From Myxococcales bacterium (GTDB lineage Bacteria; Myxococcota; Kuafuiibacteriia; Kuafuiibacteriales; Kuafuiibacteriaceae), in contig JAHQVK010000121.1 of NCBI GenBank assembly GCA_019634385.1, positions 1 to 64,000 of the forward strand: a stretch of 64,000 bases of DNA, read 5' to 3'. The notes beneath the pieces were generated by a model that searched no databases, was not told where the DNA came from, and saw only the letters and a list, made by a program, of their open reading frames with translations. The stretch's first letter is position 1, and every line of letters starts with the position of its first letter. Positions 19,431 to 30,800 of this stretch are shown here, piece after piece. A program made the translations under genes and the position numbers.

Positions 19431-22151
19431 TCAGACGACACAAAAAGTATCCAACAACGCAAGGTGTAGATCATCCCAGCGGAGTCGCTCTAGTTCCTCG
19501 CACAGTCCCTTAAAAGCATGCCTACCAGCAATTTCAGCACACACGAGCTCAAATCGCTCACCCTGCCCTACCCGCCGGTCCAGCTCTTCCAATAACTCTC
19601 GGACAGGCCTCCCGATACCACGATCATCACCTTTTGTTGCTAGAAATAGTTCGCGTTGGATCTTAACCATAAGGCTATCGTGGTTCCGCCACACTTTATC
19701 CTGTCCAATCAGTACATTCTGCATTCTTTGATAAGACTCCATTACCTCCATGCGGCTCATCAAAGAGTATAAGCTGGGATGGATCATATATACATCAGAC
19801 AATGGTAAGTCATGCCTAAACACATCAATTGGATGGTGCGGTTGCTTGAACTGTTGTGTTTTTACGATCTCCTTACTGTGAACCGAGGAATCTACTAAAG
19901 GCCGTACTAAACCGAGGAGGCCACAATCATACAATTCACGAAACGGATGAAAGACATCTGCTGTATTGGAGACATAGTCTCGATAGCTTTCGGGATCTAG
20001 GCCATTAAAGCGACACCATATATTATTGAGATCTCCTCGTGTTAGAGTACTAAACGGAATGAGCGACAAAAACCGGATTCGACGCTGTCTCTCCCCTAAT
20101 ACCTCTAGAAAAACACGCATTTCATCAAACACATTAGCGACTAGTATATCTGCACAAGTATCTCTAACTATCGACTTAAATACCCTTTCGTCGAGTTCAC
20201 TCCGCTGCCGAGAAATTTCAGCAGCGACGATAACAAAATCACGAGGACGCCCAAGAGTATGTCGGTACATGAAATCAAAAGCACTCTCCAGCTTGGAGCC
20301 TCCTCCTGCAGAAACCACATCCACCGATACGAAATCTTTGAGAGGAACCCCTTCGTAGTAAGTTGTCAGCCGCTCGAGCATCTCCTCCAGGTCACTTTTG
20401 GAATACCGAATCCTAGTTGTTGCTCCGAAGAGGTTCGTTTTAATATCAGACTCATAAGCCGAAAATGCTTCTTCGCGAATCGTGGCAAAAATTTTTACAT
20501 GCGCATTGGTACTCATGAGATCCCAGGCCGCTTCAACAAGCCCAGCCTGCATCGCTATCCAAGCTTCGCGGGATAGTCCACGCAGAGCTTGGTCGATCTT
20601 ATCAACAAATACGAATACGCCCTGATGCACTGACCTAAGAGCATGTTCCAAGGCCATTTCTGCCTGGTCCAACAACTGATGCATCTGTGAAACTGTAAGT
20701 GCAAGAACCTCTTTCGCAACTATTGTTGGCTCTGCTTTTTGCCCCTCGGCAACTGCTCGTAATCGATGAGGAAGGTTCGCAACCATAGCCGGTGGCAACC
20801 GCGCACCAGGATCATAAGACACAATAGACATCCGTAGTGCAAAACCCCAGAGGCGCTTCGCATTTCCCAGACTTGCCATATATTCGACTGCGGACTTTCC
20901 AACGGTACGAAGGTCACTCATCAGATCTAGGAATGGCCGGCCTTCTGGTATAAATGTGACCTTTGAATTACGAGCATCCGCTTGATAGCGATTGGATAAA
21001 CGAGCTCGCTTATAAGTAAGAAGTAGAGTTTTTCCACATCCTTTCGCTCCCGACACAAAATTTCTACGGTCGTCGGATACAAACTGCTCTACCACCGAGT
21101 TCTGGAACAGGACATCCTCTATAGTTTCGATATCAACCTGGTTGGCATCTGATACCCATACGCGTGAGCGAGCTGGATATGGACGGGAAGGCGGCGGTAA
21201 AATCTTAGCCCTAGAGATATCGATTGAGCCACTGGGCTCGAGAGCCAAAAAGGCCTCCAGTAACTCCTCAACCGTGCCATACCGCGCATCGGGATCCAGC
21301 CGGGTCGCCTTGTTGAACCACTCATCAAAACCCCGAGGGACTTCACCGAACTCCGATGCGGGGACCGGGGAATCAACGCAAATGCGGTGAATGACTTGAA
21401 CCGGATCATTCCCTGGAAAGGCCAACCGCCCAACCAAGCACTCATAGGTAATCACTCCCATCGCCCAAATATCTGAACGCTGATCAGCGTTCTTAGCATC
21501 CGATATCTGCTCTGGGCTCATGTAGTGAGGCGTGCCCAGTGTTCTACCCGTTTCGGTGAGCGATAGTTGATGCGGCTTATCTGCTCGTAGTTTGGCTATA
21601 CCAAAATCCAAAACCTTAGCAACAGTACCTTCCTCCGCCAAGGTCAAGAAAATATTTCCCGGCTTAAGATCCCGGTGAATAATGCCTACTCGATGGGCTC
21701 GAGACATAACCCTGGCCACATCACCAAGGATCGACCGGGTTTGGAGGTACCCAAGCGGCGGCCCTCGCCGAAGGCGACTGGCCAGGTCTTCACCACGAAG
21801 AAGCTCCATCGCCATATAAGGGCAGCCGGAATCTTCATCGATATCAAAATCTAGCACAGAAACTACGTTTGGACCTCGGAGCCTCGCTGCTGCCCGCGCT
21901 TCTCTCATAAACCGTTCTCGAGCCTCTGCGGTGCGCACCAGGTGAGGATTGAGCAGTTTTACTGCTGCCAATTCATCCAACCGAAGGTCAGTGGCCCGCC
22001 AAACCGTACCCATCCCACCACCATCTAGAAACTGCTCAAGACGCCATCGGCGACCAACAATTTCTCCTGGTCGGTGCACACGAAACTCCGGTGGCGATGG
22101 GGCTTTTGAAGGCTGAGTATTTAGGAGCCCGTCGTCGTCACCGGACATCAC
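19431..22151 (-). CDS. Ser/Thr protein kinase fused to a P-loop ATPase domain
   Basis: Kinase: DGGGMGTVWRA, IIHRDLKPGNIFL, VLDFGIAKL, GTPHYMSPEQ. C-terminal half: Walker A GAKGCGKTLLLT, Walker B-like VFVFVDKID, FATIREEAF. Confidence 0.9.
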   Translation of the reverse strand: MMSGDDDGLLNTQPSKAPSPPEFRVHRPGEIVGRRWRLEQFLDGGGMGTVWRATDLRLDELAAVKLLNPHLVRTAEARERFMREARAAARLRGPNVVSVLDFDIDEDSGCPYMAMELLRGEDLASRLRRGPPLGYLQTRSILGDVARVMSRAHRVGIIHRDLKPGNIFLTLAEEGTVAKVLDFGIAKLRADKPHQLSLTETGRTLGTPHYMSPEQISDAKNADQRSDIWAMGVITYECLVGRLAFPGNDPVQVIHRICVDSPVPASEFGEVPRGFDEWFNKATRLDPDARYGTVEELLEAFLALEPSGSIDISRAKILPPPSRPYPARSRVWVSDANQVDIETIEDVLFQNSVVEQFVSDDRRNFVSGAKGCGKTLLLTYKRARLSNRYQADARNSKVTFIPEGRPFLDLMSDLRTVGKSAVEYMASLGNAKRLWGFALRMSIVSYDPGARLPPAMVANLPHRLRAVAEGQKAEPTIVAKEVLALTVSQMHQLLDQAEMALEHALRSVHQGVFVFVDKIDQALRGLSREAWIAMQAGLVEAAWDLMSTNAHVKIFATIREEAFSAYESDIKTNLFGATTRIRYSKSDLEEMLERLTTYYEGVPLKDFVSVDVVSAGGGSKLESAFDFMYRHTLGRPRDFVIVAAEISRQRSELDERVFKSIVRDTCADILVANVFDEMRVFLEVLGERQRRIRFLSLIPFSTLTRGDLNNIWCRFNGLDPESYRDYVSNTADVFHPFRELYDCGLLGLVRPLVDSSVHSKEIVKTQQFKQPHHPIDVFRHDLPLSDVYMIHPSLYSLMSRMEVMESYQRMQNVLIGQDKVWRNHDSLMVKIQRELFLATKGDDRGIGRPVRELLEELDRRVGQGERFELVCAEIAGRHAFKGLCEELERLRWDDLHLALLDTFCVV

Positions 22152-22578
22152 GAGGGTAAGCTACCACGTACGCCTGTACGAGGAATATGTAATGCCAATG
22201 CAACCATTGGTGATTTTGTCCACAAAACAACCGGTACCCCTGCACGGAAAGTGGCAACGTTCTTATGTCCCATCATGTCGTTTCGGCCATCCCCAACTGA
22301 CTAGTAGTAAGACCAGGTAAGTTTCCCTCCACGCAAGCAGGACATCAGGGAGAGCACTTCTCACTGTCATCCTAGATAGCGAGCAATGTCGACGACTTGA
22401 CTAAAATCAACTGCAAAGTCCAAGACTTGCGGCTCCTCACCTCCTAACAATGTCGTTGACGACCCCACCTCTGTGAGGCATACGAAGCTAACCCGTGGGG
22501 CCCGAAGCCTAAGCGCTTAATGAGCGTAGACTCACGGCGCGAGGAGGCATCCAGCTCCTCGGCCGATGGATTACGGCC

Positions 22579-24444
22579 ATGCCCAACACGCTCATCCAAA
22601 TATTTCGTGACGCCTCGCACACCTCCACTCGGGGTTATAACTTCCTCAATGATGCCCTAGAGAATCGAGAGTGGTCGTTTGCAGCGCTTTACAGCGAAGC
22701 CCAACGGAGGGGACACTATTTCCGTTCACTCGGCCTTCAAGCGGGAGATCGGATGGCCTTAATTCTTCCCGATGGACAAGATTTTGTCCTCTCTTTTTTG
22801 GGTGCCATCTCTGCGGGGATCATTCCCGTCCCGATGTATCCTCCTTTAGCACTTGGAAAACTTGATAGGTACATAGAAACGAGTACACGCATTATTCGGA
22901 CTTCTGAGGCCAAGCTACTGCTCACCTCTCAGTCAGTATCTAATATTTTGTGGTCGCTCGTCCAACGAGCGCCCTCCCTACGAGACATTCACACATCGGA
23001 GGATGTAGCTCGTAACGCTAAAGAGGAAAGTTGCAACCCCTTGGATGACTTCACTGTGCATGCGAGCGATCCATGCTTTTTACAGTTTACCTCGGGTAGT
23101 ACTTCCGATCCCAAAGGTGTTGTAGTCACTCATGCCAACCTATTAGCCAACTCGCGTGCCATTATGATCAGTGGTCTTCGCTCTGACCCAGCGAAAGATC
23201 GTGGTGTCAGTTGGTTACCCCTTTACCATGATATGGGGTTAATCGGGTTTGTTATCGCCCCGTTACTCAATACCGTTCCAGTGGTCTTCATACCTACTCT
23301 AGCGTTTGTGAAACGCCCAAACGTATGGATGGATACCATTTCCAAATATCGGGGAACCATCACCTTCGCTCCTAATTTCGCGTTCGCTTTGGCTGCTAAA
23401 CGAGTGACTTCCCGTCGTCTAGAACAACTAGACTTGAGCTGTCTGCGAGTGGTTGGATGCGGCGCAGAGCCGATAAACGGTCAGACAATCAGAAGCTTCG
23501 CCGAAAAGTTCAGCACCGCAAATTTGTCCCCTAACGCGATCATGCCCGCCTACGGTATGGCAGAAGCGACACTCGCCGTGTCCTTTGACGACTTAGAGTC
23601 CCCCCTCAAGTCGATCTTGATCGATCGCGACGCTTATGAAGTTCAAGGGAAAGTCATTTCCCTATCTTCATCACCGGAACCTCAGAGCACATCACCGGAG
23701 CCTCAGAGCACGATTGAACTTGTTTCTTGCGGACGCACCTTTCCCGAACACGCGGTTGCGGTATTAGGTCCCAAGGGGCAACACCTTGGTGACGACCAAG
23801 TAGGAGAATTGGCCTTTTGGGGGCCGAGTGTTACGGCGGGGTACTTCCAGAACGAAGAGGCATCAAAGTACAGCATTGTCGAAGGCTGGCTTCACACCGG
23901 AGATCTTGGCTTTACTCGCTCAGGTGCCATATTTGTTTCCGGGCGCAAGAAGGACCTAATTATACTAAATGGTCGTAACTACTACCCCCAATCCATCGAG
24001 TGGGAAGTTGAGCAGCTCAGCGCTGTTCGTCGAGGCAATGTGGTGGCGTTCTCCATCGCTGGGGACTCAGCCGAGCAACTGGTGATCGCCGCCGAGACAA
24101 AAATTCAAGCGCATGATCAGCGCGAGGCACTCGAGCAACAAATTACCCAACAACTGCAGGAGCAATTGGGGATCCGTACTCACAAAGTTCAACTGCTATC
24201 ACCAGGCACTTTGCCAAAGACATCCAGCGGAAAGGTTCAGCGAGCCCGGACCAAGGTTCTCTATGAAACAGGGAACTTGGAGCGTGGCTATAACCGGGCT
24301 ATAGGCTATTCGGCGCGCTTTGTTGTCGCAAAACACCTAATAGGCTCAGCCTTCGTTCGAATAATCCATGGCATTAGAAAACCGGTACGAACCGCTCGCC
24401 GCTGGATTGAGGGCTTTCGTAGTCCCCTACAACCACGAGGTTGA
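22579..24444 (+). CDS. Fatty acyl-AMP ligase (FAAL)
   Basis: LQFTSGSTSDPKGVVVTHANLL, SWLPLYHDMGLIG, GRKKDLIILNGRNYYPQSIEWEVE. Confidence 0.94.
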   Translation: MPNTLIQIFRDASHTSTRGYNFLNDALENREWSFAALYSEAQRRGHYFRSLGLQAGDRMALILPDGQDFVLSFLGAISAGIIPVPMYPPLALGKLDRYIETSTRIIRTSEAKLLLTSQSVSNILWSLVQRAPSLRDIHTSEDVARNAKEESCNPLDDFTVHASDPCFLQFTSGSTSDPKGVVVTHANLLANSRAIMISGLRSDPAKDRGVSWLPLYHDMGLIGFVIAPLLNTVPVVFIPTLAFVKRPNVWMDTISKYRGTITFAPNFAFALAAKRVTSRRLEQLDLSCLRVVGCGAEPINGQTIRSFAEKFSTANLSPNAIMPAYGMAEATLAVSFDDLESPLKSILIDRDAYEVQGKVISLSSSPEPQSTSPEPQSTIELVSCGRTFPEHAVAVLGPKGQHLGDDQVGELAFWGPSVTAGYFQNEEASKYSIVEGWLHTGDLGFTRSGAIFVSGRKKDLIILNGRNYYPQSIEWEVEQLSAVRRGNVVAFSIAGDSAEQLVIAAETKIQAHDQREALEQQITQQLQEQLGIRTHKVQLLSPGTLPKTSSGKVQRARTKVLYETGNLERGYNRAIGYSARFVVAKHLIGSAFVRIIHGIRKPVRTARRWIEGFRSPLQPRG

Positions 24445-24490
24445 CGAGAAGCCTTTTCTGGCAAAAAGCGAAGTGTAAAAAGAACCACGC

Positions 24491-24766
24491 GTGAGGGATA
24501 TGCACGCGAAGGACTCAACCATGCGCAGCGAAAACGAAATTATTGAACTGTTTAAAGAGGCCGTTTCTGAGGTCGACAACAACACGAAAATAGCCAACGT
24601 TACTCCATCAACCGAGTTAGCGTCTCTCGGCCTTGATTCAGTCATGACCATGGAGGTTATCGGTGTCCTCGAAGAACGCCTTAATGTGCGTTTCCCAGAC
24701 GAGGATCTTGCAACGATCCGCTCCATGAGTGATCTCACCCAACTTGTTAACCGCCTCGAAGGTTGA
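24491..24766 (+). CDS. Free-standing acyl carrier protein
   Basis: ELASLGLDSVMTMEVIGVLEERLNVRFPDEDLATIRSMSDL; the GLDS phosphopantetheine site. Confidence 0.93.
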   Translation: MRDMHAKDSTMRSENEIIELFKEAVSEVDNNTKIANVTPSTELASLGLDSVMTMEVIGVLEERLNVRFPDEDLATIRSMSDLTQLVNRLEG

Positions 24767-24832
24767 ACTTCGAATAGCCCTCTCCTGTTGCCCGTGCCTA
24801 CGCGGGTAACGCCCTCCATGAGGTGCCTGATC

Positions 24833-27800
24833 ATGAGTCGCAAACTTCAAGATAGCCTCCAAAGTCCTATTGCCATCGTCGGTGTTGGGTGTCGGTTCCC
24901 GAAGGCCAAGGATGCCGACGCATTCTGGTCCCTTATTGAGGAGGGCCAGGTTACGTTTCAAGAAATCCCCAAAGAACGGTGGGACCACACAACATTCTAC
25001 AGCGATAACCAACGAGACATCGACAAATCTTGGACCGCCAGCGGGTCCTTTATTGAAGAGTTTCAGGAATTTGCCGCCCTGCACTACGGCATTGCCCCGC
25101 GCCGACTGGAGGTCATGGATCCTCAACAGCGGCTGCTCATTGAATCCACACGGTGGGCAATTCAGGACGCTGGTTATGAACGCCGCGGATTTGATCGCCG
25201 GCGAACCGGGGTATTTTTTGGAGTCTCTGTAAGTGAGTTCAAAAACATAGCCCAATCCCGTGTACATGCTATGCAGCTGGCTGGCGGAGACTTTGGTCCT
25301 CCTGCGGGGAACCAGGAACTACGACAAGCCATACTAGGCATGGCCGCTCGGGTCGCGCCTATGCGTGCTTTCCATCTCAGTGGCTCCCTCACTGCGCTAG
25401 CGGCTGCCTCCGTGGCACAAACCTTCGACCTTGGGGGGCCGGCCTACATCATAGATTCGGCCTGCGCTTCCGCCTCCATCGCCGTCCATGACGCCATGCT
25501 CAACCTCCGGACCGGGGCGCTGGATTACGCAGTCGCTGGTGGCGTCTACCTCAACCTCAGCCCGGACAACCTGGTGGCATTTACAAAAATTGGTGCGATT
25601 AGTCCGGAAGGAATCTGCCGGCCGTTTGACCACCGTTCCAGTGGCTTTGTGCAATCGGACGGCGTGGGTGTCCTCATGCTTCGCCGCCTCGATGATGCCA
25701 TCAGGGACGGTGATCGCATTCATGCGGTCCTCATCGGGACTGGTTGCAACAATGATGGCCGCGGTGAAGGTCCCATGACCCCACGAACTGAGGGACAAGT
25801 GGAAGTGCTCAATCTCGCTTATGCTGATGCGGGCATCTCCCCCGGCTCGGTGGCCTACTTTGAAGCTCACGGCACGGCCACCAGTATCGGTGACCCAGTG
25901 GAAGTCAAAGCGCTCGGTGAAGTACTCAATCGGACAGCCAAGACATCACCAGCCTGGATAGGTTCCGTGAAGGGAAATATCGGTCATGCTATGTCAGCCG
26001 CTGGCATCGCTGGGCTCATCAAGGCGATCAAGATCATTCAACACCAAATGGTTCCTCCTCAACCAGGGTTCGAGAAACTCAACCCTAGACTTGAGATGGA
26101 TCAATACCCCCTAAAGGTTTCGACAAAGCGTCACACACTCGAGGCAGTGGCGGGCCACCCTCTGCGAGTTGCGGTGAGTTCATTTGGGTTTGGGGGTACA
26201 AATTCACATCTAATCTTGGAGGCTCCGCCGATCAGCCCCAGAACCACAAAGGTTGCTGAGCCCCTAGAGATTGGCTTGCAGTCCAATCATGAACCACAAA
26301 GCGCTGAGCCTGAGGCCATCATCGTTACCGCTGGTAGCCTATCACTACTAGCCATATACTTAGAGAAACTAGCCAAATATATCTCAGAGGGTGATGGTCG
26401 TAAAATCTCTTTAGCCGACTTTGCATTCACTCTTAACGCTCGACGAGACCATGAACGCTATCGGGCAGTGATCGGCGCACAAACACCAGCAGATCTAATT
26501 CAAAACCTGCAAACAGCTGCTGCTGCCATCGATAGTTCCGCAGTTCTCCCCTTGACCATTTCTCCGCATGCAATCATTCTCGATGCTGGTCCAGTAGAGG
26601 AGCGACGCTCACCAAAAATTGCTTACCTCTTTCCTGGTCAAGGCGCTCAACAAACCGGTCTTCTTGCTGGTATTCGAGACCGCTTTCCAGCCTTTGCTCA
26701 TGCCCTCAACCAATTCGAAGAATCGCTCTCTGACCTCTTGGTCAAGCCGCTATCTTCCTATTTATACCCTAATAAGCCTGATTCCGCCGCCGAGGCCGAA
26801 CTGACTCGGACTGAGGTTTGCCAACCAGCCATGGCCGCAGCCAACCTTGCACTGTTGGGTGTGCTCAATGAAGTTGGTATCCAAGCTCACGTATCTCTTG
26901 GCCACTCCCTCGGCGAATTCTCCGCCCTCTCCAGCGCGGGCGTACTGAATACCGCGGATACCGTTCGCCTCGTGGCCCAACGAGGGCAGGCCATGAACGA
27001 CTTGGACCTGAAAGATACTGGGTCAATGGCTGCGATAATGACCGACAAGTCAACCACTATGTCGGCCATTAAAGATATTAATGGCGTGGAAATAGCCAAT
27101 GTCAATCACCCGCGACAGGTATCTATCTCTGGAACAACAACCGCAGTAGAACAGGCTTGTGAGACGCTAGTTCGCTCGGGGCATGATGTTCGCAAACTCA
27201 ATGTCTCCCATGCATTCCATTCTCCCCTCATGGAGGGCATTCGATCACAATTTCGCGAATGTCTTGCACCCCTGCACTTGGACCACCCCCGCCACATTGT
27301 CGCTTCCTGCGTTGCTAGTGAAGTGTACACCGCGGACGCTGGTCGTACTCGACTAGTGCTCGAAGATCATGCCACTACTCCCGTTGATTTTGTCCGAGGC
27401 CTACATCAAGCGTCAGAGGCTGGTGCAGACTTGTATATCCAGGTTGGTGCTGGAACTACTCTCCTTAGTTTTGTTCGCGCCACCCTTGGCAAGAACGTCC
27501 GTACAATTGCTTTGGCCCCCTTCGAAGATGACCGTGGATATATGTTTATCCGGGCAATGTGTACCCTAGCGGCCCTGGGGGTAGATATAAACTTTGAAGC
27601 CCTCTATGGATCAAATACTCGCCGAGTTGCCACATTGCCAGAAACTCCGCTGGTTCGTCAAAAATACTGGGTCATCAAGGAGCAAACGCAACCGCTGGCT
27701 GACATGAATCACGCTTTACCGAAACCCTCCACCCCCTCGGTCCACGTAGCAGCTTCTCCCACCGATCCGTCAGCCATCAATGATGCCATAGAGAAGCAAG

Positions 27801-30800
27801 CACTCTCCTCTGAAATGATAACGCTTTTTGAGAAACAGGCAGAGATCATTCGCACCCATGCCGCCATCCTCTCGGCTCAAAACCAGCTCCTCCTTGGCAA
27901 CAAGAGTGATACAGTAGAGAAACTTCTCCAGCTGCCCTTGAGCACTGACCTAGAAGTTTCGGGCTCAACACCATCAGTAATCAGCAACCCATCGCGTATA
28001 GTTACTAAGTCCAATAATCGGCAAGAGATGGCAAGTCCTCCGCCATTGACACCAATGGAAGAAGCTCCCCGCCCGACTGAGTTAGAAAGCGCAACAGTAC
28101 CACAGAAAGTTTTGGACATTATCTCCAAAATTAGCGCTTTTCCTAAGGATTCAATCCGAAAAGAACAAAAACTCGTTGATGAACTCGGATTCGATTCGCT
28201 AATGGTTGCTGATCTTGGAGGAGCTATCGAAGCCCAATTTCCGGCTGTTGGGGCTCTACCGCCCACCCTTTTTAGTTTAGAAACTACGGTTGGTGATATC
28301 GCTGACCATCTAGTTCTTAGCTTACAATCTACGCCAGCGGAACAAGTCTCTACAGACAAACGATCATCCCAGCTCAAAGTAGATAGATATACAGTTCTTC
28401 CACTGGCTACCCCTCGAACACTAAACTCCGGACACAAGGTAAGAGGAGAAACTTGGCTCGTTACCGAGGATGGTTCCAAGCTATCAGCTGAAATCAGCAA
28501 GGCCTTGGTCAAACACGAAGTCCAGCTCATTCGGATCATATTGACCCAAGAGGACGTTTCACCTCCCGCAGCATTTTCTTTCAGCGCTCCCAATCTATGG
28601 CCCGAGAAGTCCATAGAGGCATTAGCTGTCGCCCTCGAAAGGGCCGGTATTCAACTCAATGGATATATTCATGCCGCCGGATTCTCCGTGTCTTCTACCA
28701 GTGCAGATCCGATTCGCCCCATTCGACTCCTGCACCCACTGGCTTCCGCGTTTAACGTCGAACGTTTGGGCGTTGTTCTGAGTCTTGGTGGCAATCTTGG
28801 GCTCACCCGTACCGCCAGTCTGCGTCGTAACCTCCTCCAGACGGTTATGCTCGGCTACGCAAAGGCTCTTCGACGAGAACGTCCGCGACAAGTTGTCCGG
28901 TGCCTGGATATTGATCCTCATGTCGACAGCAAAAAAAATGCTCAGTGGATCGTCGAGGAGCTATTGTCCGATGATACATGCGTAGAGGTTGGATTTGATG
29001 GGGCTCAGCGACTTATTCCTCATCTATCTGTTGTGGAGAGCACTCAGACTACCCGTACGTTGGGAACTCACGACGTTGTGCTCATTACAGGGGGCGCCGG
29101 AGAGATAGGCTCTGTTGTTGCGCGATGGGCGGTTGGCCAGCATCCCAAAGGAGTCATCATCGCTGGCCGGCGGCCCGCTAATGCGCAGATCAACCAGCTT
29201 CTGTCAGAACTCTCCAGTGCCAAATGCACCGTAGCTTATGTATCAGCTGATGTAACCAAACCCGAGGCTCTAGAGGGAGCCACTCGCGTCTTTGTGGACC
29301 GGGTTGGCAAAGTCACGGTAGCCATTCATGCAGCAGGTGTCATCGAAGATGCATTGGTGGAAAACAAAACGTTGGAGAGCATCCAACGGGTCATGAACAC
29401 TAAAATCCGCGGGGCTCAAGCGCTCGTGCAAGCGTTTCCTGAGCTCCGTGATCTTATCCTTTTCTCGTCCTGGGCTGGACGATTCGGCAACGCTCGACAG
29501 GCCGACTACTCCGCCGCCAATGAGCTCCTCGATCGCCTAGCTGTGGCCGGAACCGGCTCGACCCGTACCATATCCATTGGGTGGCCACCATGGTCAGACA
29601 CCCAGATGGTCACATCCATTCCCGAGTCGCTCAGGCATATGATGGAGCACCAAGGAGTCACCTTCCTTACCCAGCAGGAAGGCCTGGCTGTCTTTAGGAA
29701 TATTTTTGAATCACAAGCTCGAGGAATGGAAATCGTCGGGCGAGACCTACCGAAGCATGAGTGGAGCGTTCGGGTCGAAGAGTTTTTTGATCTTCAACGT
29801 CATCCTTATCTTGAAGACCACCGTCTCAACGGGCAGCCCGTTGTTCCTTTAGCTTCCGTTATCGATTGGATAGTTACTGTATTCCAGCAACAACACCCCC
29901 ATCATTTACAACCAGTCCTTGTGGAAAACCTCAAGCTCGCTAGGGGCATCATGGGAGACCAAAAGGCCATCTTATATATGAGCGGACGTGTGCTTCAGGA
30001 CGGCACAATAACCGCTGAGGTAGAGGTAACTACCGGCCCGGATAAGATTCCGGCTTACCGAGCTCAGGTTCGATCACAACACAAGCTAGAACCAATTGTA
30101 CCGATTGAACTATCCGGTCCACCGAGCACTGCCCCTCTTACCTTAAATGCATTTTACAACGAATATACCTTCCATGGCCCCATGCTGCGGGGTATTAAAC
30201 GACTGAATCGTTCCACAGATGCTGGCATCTCTGGCATCGTAAAAGCATCCAACCCAAAAACTTGGTGGCCTGATGGCACGCGTACCAGGTGGTCCGTCGA
30301 TCCGCTAATAGTCGACGGTAGTTTCCAACTAGCTGGCTACTGGCTTCACACTCATCATCGCAAAGCTGGTTTCCCCACTGGACTGGGACGACTGACACTC
30401 TTTCGACCATTTGGGCGGGAAGTCCATTGTACGGTTCGCCTCGAGCAGGTCAACGAAGTCGGTTTTTCTGGACATATATGGTACGCAGATGCTGAAGGGC
30501 AGCCTTACGCTTGTCTCGAGAATATCCAGGGTAGATTCGCAGATCTTGATGCTGGGCAGGCCATTCAAAACGAGAGTCTCGAGCCCCAAGCTGAAGAGGC
30601 ACAACCCACACCGATAGTCCTCAAGGCTGAGATACATCCGTCAGGCCGCACGAATGGCCTCATACCAAGAAACGGTCATGACCCAGCAGTCAGAGGGGCG
30701 CAGGGGCAAGACAGCAAAGTCATCATATCTCCGCCACCCAACGCCGAATCAACGCTGGAGACTTACATTCCAGAAGTACCGGAAGAATCTTGGAAGATCG

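Noticed and set aside
25397-25870. 157-aa minus-strand ORF
   Set aside because: Antisense to the highly conserved KS domain; no own motifs.
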